Source of the DNA: Streptococcus infantis
GTDB taxonomy: Bacteria; Bacillota; Bacilli; Lactobacillales; Streptococcaceae
DNA: 64,000 nucleotides
NCBI RefSeq assembly: GCF_015546995.1
Contig: NZ_JADMUH010000006.1
Coordinates: 1 to 64,000 of the forward strand
Reading direction: 5' to 3'
In this document: positions 57,447 through 64,000 of the stretch, piece by piece
Position numbering within the stretch: position 1 is the stretch's first letter
How the letters are laid out: each line of letters opens with the position of its first letter
Notes under the pieces: generated by a model
The model's input: only the letters and a program-made list of their open reading frames with translations
What the model was told of the DNA's origin: nothing
Database searches by the model: none
Program-made: the position numbers and the translations under genes

Positions 57447-58065
57447 TGACATCTCCCTTAAAGACATAAGATCCCGCTACAAAAACTGTAGCGCCAGCTT
57501 CTTTGGCTTGAGCAATGGTTTGGTCATCAATACCACCATCGACTTCGATTTCAAAGTTCAAGCCTTTTTCCTCACGAAGGGCAACCAACTCACGAACCTT
57601 GTCCATGGTTTCAGGGAGAAAGGCTTGCCCACCAAATCCAGGGTTCACTGTCATGACTAAGACTTGGTCAACTAGGTGAAGCACATGTTTAATCGCCTCA
57701 ACAGGCGTACCAGGATTGATGACGACCGAAGGTTTGACACCGAGAGAACGAATCTTTTGAAGAGCTCCATGGATGTGAGGCGTTGCTTCTACGTGAATGC
57801 TGATGATGTCAGCTCCTGCACGCGCAAAATCCTCTAAATGATGTTCGGGATTTGATACCATCAAGTGGCAGTCAAAGACCATCTTACTATGAGGTCGAAG
57901 ACTTTCGACTACACCTGCACCAAAGCTGATCTGAGGTACAAAGTGACCATCCATGATATCGATATGGGCGTATTCTGCCCCAGTTGCTTCTAGGCGTTTA
58001 ATTTCACGTTCAAAGTTGGCATAATCTGCTGCCAGAATTGACGGAGCAATCTTGTATTGAGACAT
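57409..58065 (-). CDS. rpe: Ribulose-phosphate 3-epimerase
   Basis: A 218-residue TIM-barrel enzyme of the pentose phosphate pathway. It shows IAPSILAADYANF at the N-terminus, the metal-binding HIDIMDGHFVP, VMTVNPGFGGQ and EVDGGID. The start at 58065 has AAGGAG upstream, so 36 codons of open frame are dropped as they lie in rsgA. Its 3' end overlaps thiN. Confidence 0.96.
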   Translation of the reverse strand: MSQYKIAPSILAADYANFEREIKRLEATGAEYAHIDIMDGHFVPQISFGAGVVESLRPHSKMVFDCHLMVSNPEHHLEDFARAGADIISIHVEATPHIHGALQKIRSLGVKPSVVINPGTPVEAIKHVLHLVDQVLVMTVNPGFGGQAFLPETMDKVRELVALREEKGLNFEIEVDGGIDDQTIAQAKEAGATVFVAGSYVFKGDVNERVQTLRNQLD

Positions 58066-58075
58066 AGGTTTCTCC

Positions 58076-58954
58076 TTATTTTGGAATTTTTTTGCTGACT
58101 TTTTTATAGGTTTCTCTGCGATTTTCAATCTCACTGAGGAATTGCAGATAGTTGTCGAAACGGAAGTTTGCAATGATCCCCTCTTCTACTGCTGGTTTCA
58201 CTGCACAAGATGGCTCATGAGTATGCGTACAAGTACGGAACTTACAGTCGCGACTGACACTAGCAATCTCTGGAAAGGCCTGGTTCAGCTCTTCCGCACT
58301 TGATACTTCATAATCTAGCGACGAAAAACCTGGTGTATCTGCAATTTTACCACCATTAAGGTTGTAAAAACTAACAGCTCGAGTAGTATGGCGACCACGA
58401 CCTAGACTGTCTGAGATTTCTCCTGTTTCGAGATTGAGGTCAGGTGCAATTTTATTAAGCAGGGTTGACTTTCCAACACCTGTCTGCCCCATAAAAACTG
58501 TCACTTTGTCTGTCAACAAGGGCAAGAGTTCCTCTTTACTAGTCACAAAATCGTAACCAATAGCACGATAGGTCTGCTCGTAAAAATCCAGTTCTCCCCC
58601 ATCTTCCAGTAAGTCCATCTTGGAAATATAGACGATAGGATGAATGCCCTTGTGCTCTAAAAGAACCAAGAAACGATCCAACAAGTTGCTATTAAAATCA
58701 GGTTCTTTAACGGACATAATGACAACGGCTTGGTCAATATTGACAATGGGTGGACGAACCAGACTATTTTTTCGTTCATGAATTTCCAATATATAGCCTT
58801 CTGAGTTCTCCTCTGCAGAAAAATCTACCCAATCTCCAACATAGGGCGTATGGCCTTTTTTACGAAAATTCCCACGTGCGCGTGTTTGATAAACCTTGCC
58901 ATCACTCTCCACATAGTAGAAACCCGCCAAGGCTTTAATGATTTGTCCCTGCAT
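58076..58954 (-). CDS. rsgA: Ribosome small subunit GTPase RsgA
   Basis: A 292-residue circularly permuted GTPase that checks 30S maturation. An N-terminal OB-fold precedes the GTPase motifs in permuted order: ISKMDLLED (G4), [14 protein letters not shown] (G1), DTPGFSSL (G3). The zinc site is [14 protein letters not shown]. The start at 58954 lies one base after the ksgA stop. Confidence 0.95.
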   Translation of the reverse strand: MQGQIIKALAGFYYVESDGKVYQTRARGNFRKKGHTPYVGDWVDFSAEENSEGYILEIHERKNSLVRPPIVNIDQAVVIMSVKEPDFNSNLLDRFLVLLEHKGIHPIVYISKMDLLEDGGELDFYEQTYRAIGYDFVTSKEELLPLLTDKVTVFMGQTGVGKSTLLNKIAPDLNLETGEISDSLGRGRHTTRAVSFYNLNGGKIADTPGFSSLDYEVSSAEELNQAFPEIASVSRDCKFRTCTHTHEPSCAVKPAVEEGIIANFRFDNYLQFLSEIENRRETYKKVSKKIPK

Positions 58955-58955
58955 C

Positions 58956-59828
58956 TTAGAGCCCTTGTCCTTTAAGCGCATCTGCTAGACTGGCAAATTC
59001 TTCTAAGCCCAGAGCTTCACCACGTACACTCGGTGACAAGCCCGCTTGATCTAAAGCCTTTGTCAGTTTGTCCTTGATCTCCTCAGTTTTCCCAAAGTAA
59101 CCTGTCAAGTTGTTCCACAAGGTCTTGCGACGATGGGTGAAACTAGCCTTGGAAACCTTAAAGAAGAAGTTCTCGTCTTCAACTGCTACAGCTGGTTCTG
59201 GACGGCGCACCATTTTCAGGATAGCCGAGTCCACGTTGGGCGCTGGCACAAATACTGTACGAGGCACGATAAAGGCAACCTTGGCCGTCATATAATACTG
59301 AACTGCAATTGACAAGCTACCGTAAGCCTTGGTATTTGGCTTAGCAGAGATACGATCTGCCACTTCTTTTTGCATCATGACCACAAATTCACTAAAAGGA
59401 ATGCCACTCTCGATTAAGTGCATGAGAATAGGCGTCGTGATATAGTAAGGCAAGTTGGCTACTACCTTAATAGGCAGGTCAGGGTTTTTAAGATTTTGGA
59501 TATGCTGCGCCAAGTCAACCTTTAGAATATCCTCGTTGACTACGGTCACATTGTCAAAATCACGCAGGGTATCCGCTAGAATTGGTACCAAACGGTGGTC
59601 AATCTCAAAGGCCATGACTTGAGCTGCACGCTCAGCTAAAAACTCAGTCAAGGCACCAATCCCTGGACCAATTTCAATGACATTGACCTGATCATCAATC
59701 TCAGCCGTATCCACAATTTTTTGAAGGATATTGGTATCGGTCAAGAAATTTTGCCCGAAGGATTTTTTAAAGGTAAAACCGTGACGCTCCAGCACTGCCT
59801 TGGTCACGCTATAATCTGCAATTCTCAT
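58956..59828 (-). CDS. ksgA: 16S rRNA dimethyladenosine transferase RsmA (KsgA)
   Basis: A 290-residue enzyme dimethylating A1518 and A1519 of 16S rRNA. SAM motif [16 protein letters not shown] and the catalytic NLPYYITTP are clear. Loss gives kasugamycin resistance. It is followed by rsgA, rpe, thiN, rmuC and yhaM in one minus-strand run with short gaps or overlaps. Confidence 0.96.
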   Translation of the reverse strand: MRIADYSVTKAVLERHGFTFKKSFGQNFLTDTNILQKIVDTAEIDDQVNVIEIGPGIGALTEFLAERAAQVMAFEIDHRLVPILADTLRDFDNVTVVNEDILKVDLAQHIQNLKNPDLPIKVVANLPYYITTPILMHLIESGIPFSEFVVMMQKEVADRISAKPNTKAYGSLSIAVQYYMTAKVAFIVPRTVFVPAPNVDSAILKMVRRPEPAVAVEDENFFFKVSKASFTHRRKTLWNNLTGYFGKTEEIKDKLTKALDQAGLSPSVRGEALGLEEFASLADALKGQGL

Positions 59829-59847
59829 TTATTCTCTTTTCTAATTA

Positions 59848-60558
59848 TTAGCTAAAAATAATATATAGAAACCACATAATTCCTGCCAACAAAATCCAAA
59901 ATACAAATAGAACACGATGCTTGTTCGCTTTTGTATCGGCTCCAGTCATGTCGCCCCCTTGCTTATCTTCTTGGGGGTTCATTTTCTTCAATTCATCCTG
60001 ATATGCAACCGAATCTAGAATATTGTCTTCTGGCAATAATTCTGAAGCGTAATAATCAGGAAAACCCATAGCAAGGCCTATTAAGTTCTCATCCGTTAGA
60101 GAAAAGTCTAAATCTTTGGGTTGATTTTCCCGAATAGCTCGGATATTTTTTAACAGTTTATCAGCGACTACAGAGACTTGGTCCATAAAAACTACATCCA
60201 AAAGATCAAATCCTAACACATCACCATCTTTTACGTTTGCAAGAATATAACGAACAAAGGCATCATATAGTTTCAAGGCTTGTGGGACATTCTCTTCTAA
60301 AAAAGAGCGGTTTTGGAGGGCACTTTGCCGGAATTTTTCAATAGGAAGCAAGATATCTACATTCTGCTCTTGGTAAAATCTTTCTGCTTGCTCTTCATCT
60401 TCTTCGAGTTCTTCTGCTGTTTCCCAGAGAGCAATAGGAGCTTTTAAGTCTTCTTCATCCCAAAACAATTGCCAAAAATAGGGTATCGTGTAGATGCCTT
60501 CTGTTAAGATACGAGCTTCATCTCCGTTTTTTAAGTAAATATAACTTCTATTCGCCAT
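59848..60558 (-). CDS. Unknown protein with C-terminal membrane anchor
   Basis: A 236-residue protein I cannot assign with confidence. It opens MANRSYIYLKNGDEARILTEG, recalling a DUF7822-like domain; the following part is acidic (TAEELEEDEEQAE). The last 20 residues are one membrane helix (VLFVFWILLAGIMWFLYII) after a polar linker, so it is tail-anchored with the bulk in the cytosol. The start at 60558 has AAAGGAAATGG upstream. It is 19 bp before ksgA and downstream of the 475-residue gene, so it is probably cotranscribed with both. Confidence 0.6.
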   Translation of the reverse strand: MANRSYIYLKNGDEARILTEGIYTIPYFWQLFWDEEDLKAPIALWETAEELEEDEEQAERFYQEQNVDILLPIEKFRQSALQNRSFLEENVPQALKLYDAFVRYILANVKDGDVLGFDLLDVVFMDQVSVVADKLLKNIRAIRENQPKDLDFSLTDENLIGLAMGFPDYYASELLPEDNILDSVAYQDELKKMNPQEDKQGGDMTGADTKANKHRVLFVFWILLAGIMWFLYIIFS

Positions 60559-60647
60559 TCCATTTCCTTTCAAAATCTTTGAAAAAGGTTAGTGGTTCAA
60601 GTAGGATATAGATAAAACTATAAAGTTTCCCAATGTAAAGAAACTCT

Positions 60648-62075
60648 CTAATCTTGAGCTCTTCCTTCTTGTTCCTCACTAAGTTTTTGCATGTCTCTAA
60701 AAGCTGTTAGGCTAACATAGGCACCCGCTTCATAGTATTCCGTTGGGTTTATAGCATAGTCAAAGCCTTCAATCATGCCTCCAGCTTCTTCAATCATGCC
60801 ATTCCATTTTTCATCAAAAACCATTCTCAGACGTTTCCAATCTGTAAATACTGGAACAGAGTTTCGCCCATCTTTTCCTTCTTTAACTGGAATGTTGAAA
60901 CTAGAATCTTTTTCCAAGACAAAGGAGCTTACTTCCTGACTATCGTCCTTAAATTCCGAAGTAGCATCTAAAGGAATTAGGAACTTTGCTTTCGGCATAG
61001 CTTCCGAAAAGAACTTATAATAGAGCTTATAAATTACTTCTTCATCTTCTGTTGTCGGGCTATCCAATTGTCCCATCAACAACATCCATCTTACTAGGTC
61101 AGGATTCATGACAGGCACTTGTATTTCTGGTAAATCAGAAAAATCTGGTTTTTGAACCAAGGCAGAGGCACTGATGCTGACTTCCTTGGAATTAAAGATT
61201 GCTCCCAAGGCACCATTTAGGTAAAAGGCTGTCCCTAGGAAATTTTCAATCCCTTTTTTATCTTCCGTATTTTCAATCAGTTTGACGACTGAGTTTGGTC
61301 GGCTGTCAATGGTTTCCTTGAATTGGCGATACCAAGATGGTGTCAAAAGCATAATCATGGGATCAGTGCAGAGATACCCTTCTTCTCCTCTGTCATAGGT
61401 CGTTGAAAAGAGGTAAGGCTCGCCTGTTTTTTCTGAATAAACTGCATAAACTGCATCTGCTTCTAAGAGCTTATCTTTAACGATTTCCGCTAGACGTTCC
61501 AACTTGCGAGTGTTGGATTGATAGCTTTCTTCACTTTCAGTTTCCTGATTTTGACGGCATTTCCATAAAAAGAGACGTAAAATCTCTACGCTGTCATCAA
61601 GACTAGCTGCCAAATAGTCTTCATTTGTTAACTGACCCTCTTGGATGGCTACAAAAGCACGATAAAGAGCATCTGAATAGCTAGATAATTTTTGCTCTTC
61701 CTCAATACCTGAACTAAAGAGCACACTTCCTTTTTTCAGTTTATCCAAAGAAGGAATCCTATCAACCACTAGATGGGCAAGAACTTCATCAGTTAGACTA
61801 TCTGCATCTTTGTTTTGACTGCTAAGTTTTTTAACCTCTACAGTGCCAAGACTTCCCATTCCTTGGTCGGGATTGCAAAACTGCAACTGATCTCCAACCT
61901 TGAGCCTACCTTCTAAACTCCCAACAATCAATAATTGGTTCGTTTCCTTCATCGGGAACAAATCTAGAACACCTACGCAAGCATTGCCTTTCGCCTCTTC
62001 TGCTTCCTTATTGGATTCCGTTATTTCAGTTGGTTTTGTTGCTTCTGTCTTTTTTAAAAAATCAAAGATTCCCAT
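60648..62075 (-). CDS. Unknown protein: EF-Tu-domain-2-like barrel plus SseB-like domain
   Basis: A 475-residue soluble protein. Residues about 32-123 read like the second (beta-barrel) domain of translation GTPases: GVLDLFPMK, a GSLEGRLKVGDQLQF turn and a late DKLKKGSVLFSSG closing strand, but no GTPase domain precedes it. The middle is helical. Residues about 355-465 look like an SseB-type domain (FLIPLDA, SVPVFTDWKRLRMVF, YAINPTEYYEAG). The role is unknown. It has its own extended -10 box (62172-62177) and a ribosome site TGAGGAAAAG. It lies between rnmV and ksgA, which in many streptococci are close neighbours, so it may be an insertion. Confidence 0.6.
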   Translation of the reverse strand: MGIFDFLKKTEATKPTEITESNKEAEEAKGNACVGVLDLFPMKETNQLLIVGSLEGRLKVGDQLQFCNPDQGMGSLGTVEVKKLSSQNKDADSLTDEVLAHLVVDRIPSLDKLKKGSVLFSSGIEEEQKLSSYSDALYRAFVAIQEGQLTNEDYLAASLDDSVEILRLFLWKCRQNQETESEESYQSNTRKLERLAEIVKDKLLEADAVYAVYSEKTGEPYLFSTTYDRGEEGYLCTDPMIMLLTPSWYRQFKETIDSRPNSVVKLIENTEDKKGIENFLGTAFYLNGALGAIFNSKEVSISASALVQKPDFSDLPEIQVPVMNPDLVRWMLLMGQLDSPTTEDEEVIYKLYYKFFSEAMPKAKFLIPLDATSEFKDDSQEVSSFVLEKDSSFNIPVKEGKDGRNSVPVFTDWKRLRMVFDEKWNGMIEEAGGMIEGFDYAINPTEYYEAGAYVSLTAFRDMQKLSEEQEGRAQD

Positions 62076-62171
62076 AACTTTTCCTCACCATCTCCACTTA
62101 GCTCAATTCCTACGGAGTCACTTTTCTAATGCTTGCTACCAAGCCTGATTAAACCGTATATGATTACTTCT

Positions 62172-62180
62172 ATTGTATCA
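62172..62180 (-). promoter_or_regulatory. Extended -10 promoter of the 475-residue protein gene
   Basis: Minus strand TGA TACAAT (hexamer 62172-62177) in the 133-bp gap after rnmV, about 97 bp before the start codon. Confidence 0.55.
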
Positions 62181-62208
62181 TATTCCCTCCACATTTTGGG
62201 GGAGTTTC

Positions 62209-62772
62209 TCAATCCTCATATGATTTCATAGTTTCTTCAACTTCAGCTAGACTTATCCCAAATAACTCTAAACGTTTAAGGAGTTGTTTCCCATTGGAAT
62301 AACCGATACGAAGACTTTCTCCTAGATATTCTCTGCGTTTTCGGCTATCTGCCCCGGCTAGAAAACCAAGGCGAATCAAGTCGCTACGGCTAATATCAAA
62401 GTCGCTTTCTACTTCAAACTGTTTAGTTACTTGTTCTAGTGCTGTCTTCAAGTCTTCGTAGCTAGCATGCTCAATTCCTAGAGAACGTCCCTTGGTCTTA
62501 GACTTAGGCACTGCCTCGTCTCGTTTGAGAAAGGCGTGTTGAACTGTCGGAATGGCCGTCATAATCATCCGACGAATGCGTTCCCCGTTGAAATCAGGAT
62601 CTGTAAAGACAATCACTCCATGACGCTCATGTAAACGTTGAATTCGTTCAAGATCTTGTTCATTGATAGCCGATCCACGAGTCTCATAGGTCTCCACATC
62701 AAAATAATGTTTAAGATTGGTCGTATCATCACGTCCTTCGACTACGATGACTTGGGAAATTTTCTCTTTCAT
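62209..62772 (-). CDS. rnmV: Ribonuclease M5
   Basis: A 187-residue Toprim nuclease that matures 5S rRNA. The Toprim motifs VVEGRDDTTNLKH and FTDPDFNGERIRRM are at the N-terminus, and the C-terminal RNA-binding part follows. It overlaps the tatD stop by 4 bp. The pair rnmV-tatD is common in Firmicutes. Confidence 0.95.
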   Translation of the reverse strand: MKEKISQVIVVEGRDDTTNLKHYFDVETYETRGSAINEQDLERIQRLHERHGVIVFTDPDFNGERIRRMIMTAIPTVQHAFLKRDEAVPKSKTKGRSLGIEHASYEDLKTALEQVTKQFEVESDFDISRSDLIRLGFLAGADSRKRREYLGESLRIGYSNGKQLLKRLELFGISLAEVEETMKSYED

Positions 62773-63548
62773 GATTTACTTTCCAATCCAAAGATGCCTT
62801 CTGCATTGGCACTTGTCACTGCTGCCAATTCTTCTGTCGTAATGCCACGCAAGTCCGCAATAAAGTCTACTACATAGCGCGTATAAGCTGTCTTGTTTTC
62901 ACGACCACGTTTGGGAACGGGTGCCAAGTAAGGGGCATCCGTTTCTACCAAAATCTTATCCAAAGGCAACTCTTTAGCTGCTTCCTGAATATCTGTTGCC
63001 TTCTTGAAAGTCACCACTCCAGAAAAGGAAATAATCATCCCAAGATCTACAAACTTCTCCGCCCAATCCAAAGAACCTGAGAATGAGTGCATAATCCCGC
63101 CACGAGGACCAACTCCCTCACTCTTAATAATCTCATAGGTATCTTCTAGCGCGTCACGGGTGTGAACCACAAAAGGTAAGTCCAGTTCCTTAGACAGCTG
63201 AATCTGACGACGGAAAACCTTTTCTTGAACTTCCTTAGATGCCGTCATCCAGTGGTAGTCCAAACCAACCTCGCCCAAGGCTACAACTTTTGGATGTTTT
63301 AGTTTTTCTAGCAAGTAAGACTCAACATCCTCTGTATATGTCCCTGCTTCCGTTGGATGCCAGCCAATCGTCGCATAGAGTTGGTCATACTTGTCCACTA
63401 GTTCAAGAGCACGCTCAATAGTCGGTTTGTCAAAACCAACAATATTCATCCGAGTTACACCCATTTCAGCCGCTAAGGCAAGTTCTTCTTCTTCGCGTCC
63501 CAAAAATTCTTCCACATTCAAGTGGGTATGAGTATCAAAAATATCCAA
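62769..63548 (-). CDS. tatD: TatD family metal-dependent hydrolase (3'-5' DNase)
   Basis: A 259-residue TIM-barrel nuclease. It begins FDTHTHLN with the two metal His, and shows GEVGLDYH, HTRDA, MHSFSG and ETDAPYLAP. The start codon is TTG at 63548 with AAGGAAATATAG upstream, which is unusual for this gene. The sequence just upstream belongs to the edge of an integrated element, so the original start region may have been changed. Confidence 0.93.
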   Translation of the reverse strand: MDIFDTHTHLNVEEFLGREEEELALAAEMGVTRMNIVGFDKPTIERALELVDKYDQLYATIGWHPTEAGTYTEDVESYLLEKLKHPKVVALGEVGLDYHWMTASKEVQEKVFRRQIQLSKELDLPFVVHTRDALEDTYEIIKSEGVGPRGGIMHSFSGSLDWAEKFVDLGMIISFSGVVTFKKATDIQEAAKELPLDKILVETDAPYLAPVPKRGRENKTAYTRYVVDFIADLRGITTEELAAVTSANAEGIFGLESKS

Positions 63549-63610
63549 ACTATATTTCCTTCTCTTTCCTCAATGTTCCTTAGCTACCAAAAGAAAAGAC
63601 TTTCTCTCTT

Positions 63611-63678
63611 CTATACTTCCCTATACTTCCCCTAGTTTCTATTCACTTTGGTTAGTACTTGGTTAGTTCTATGGTTAG
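63611..63678. repeat. Short direct repeats between tatD and the integrase
   Basis: CTATACTTCC occurs twice in tandem (63611-63630). TGGTTAG occurs three times at 11-12 bp spacing (63649, 63660, 63672). Repeats with this helical spacing next to an integrase are typical arm-type binding sites. The attachment core should lie within this gap. Confidence 0.55.
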
Positions 63679-63681
63679 CAT

Positions 63682-63999
63682 CTACAGATGAATTTGATTA
63701 AGTTTCTCTCTCAATTCATCTTGTATATTTTTTGTTACATGACTATAGATCCTTAAAGTGATAGATTCATCTCTATGTCCAACTCGCTCCATAATAGCCT
63801 TTATGGGTATCCCTAGTTCAGCCAATAAACTAATATGCGAATGTCTAAGCATGTGAATATTATAGGATCTGTGCCCACCCAACACTACTTCACAAATATT
63901 TTTGATAAATCTATATAATAAAGGCTGTCTCATAATGTTACCTTGCTCAGTCACAAAGATGAACTCCTCATCAAAACAGTTACTACGAAAGTACTCGAT
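63682..63999 (-). CDS. int: Tyrosine integrase, 3' part (runs off the window)
   Basis: The C-terminal 105 residues of a phage or ICE-type tyrosine recombinase. The frame stays open to the right edge, so the gene is cut by the window, not truncated in nature as far as I can see. Catalytic residues present: HMLRHSHIS (H-x-L-R-H), the His of ERVGHRDE and the nucleophile Tyr of LRIYSHVT. The catalytic half is therefore intact, unlike the XerD-like protein in this window. The gene points toward tatD, so the mobile element extends to the right beyond 64000. Confidence 0.92.
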   Translation of the reverse strand: MEYFRSNCFDEEFIFVTEQGNIMRQPLLYRFIKNICEVVLGGHRSYNIHMLRHSHISLLAELGIPIKAIMERVGHRDESITLRIYSHVTKNIQDELREKLNQIHL

Positions 64000-64000
64000 A

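Overview
The window is AT-rich chromosomal DNA of a mitis-group Streptococcus (S. mitis / S. oralis / S. pneumoniae relatives). The basis is protein-level resemblance and familiar gene neighbourhoods: the folP-folC-folE-folBK folate operon, the five-gene ami oligopeptide permease, murA-epuA-endA, ccpA next to ansA, and YSIRK-type surface glycosidases. Gene order differs from any one pneumococcal genome I can recall, so I name the group and not the species. Most genes lie on the minus strand.

Layout. 1-8.5 kb: recJ, an Rrf2 regulator, a phosphoesterase, a universal stress protein, a HAD-pyrophosphohydrolase fusion, asparaginase, ccpA and a DUF960 gene. 8.5-13.5 kb: the folate operon ending in a membrane protein with a protease-like tail. 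13.55-13.74 kb: a highly folded intergenic repeat acting as the pgk terminator. 13.7-24.2 kb: pgk, a small membrane-anchored protein, the cell-wall endo-beta-N-acetylglucosaminidase (EndoD type), a Na/Pi cotransporter and pepA. 24.3-30.5 kb: a tightly overlapping nine-gene operon (murI, rdgB, phosphoesterase, cbpB, xerD-like, scpA, scpB, rluB, yidD), then yneF. 30.8-33.6 kb: a secreted GH95 fucosidase. 33.8-34.2 kb: a two-gene micro-operon of very small unknown proteins. 34.3-40.8 kb: amiACDEF. 40.96 kb: tRNA-Cys followed by an attachment-site-like scar. 41.2-57.5 kb: CNNM protein, endA-epuA-murA, sepM-coaD-rsmD, asnA, a Bax-inhibitor-like protein, a TrmH methylase back to back with acyP, yidC, pflA, lysA, purR, yhaM, rmuC. 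56.8-63.5 kb: thiN-rpe-rsgA-ksgA, two unknown genes, rnmV-tatD. 63.6-64 kb: the 3' end of a tyrosine integrase, so a mobile element starts here and runs out of the window.

How parts work together. CcpA is encoded here, and cre-like palindromes lie at its own promoter and just upstream of both surface glycosidases, so host-glycan foraging is probably carbon-repressed. A near-consensus CodY box sits against the ami promoter, which points to nitrogen control of peptide uptake. Three genes (rsmD, the DUF1146 gene, the TrmH methylase) have an extended -10 box only 6-7 nt from the start codon and no ribosome site, which predicts leaderless mRNAs.

No CRISPR array, rRNA operon or antibiotic-resistance gene was seen. 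The least explained pieces are the two-gene micro-operon at 33.8-34.2 kb, the 475-residue protein joining an EF-Tu-domain-2-like barrel to an SseB-like region, the protease-like tail in the folate operon, and the 188-bp folded repeat.
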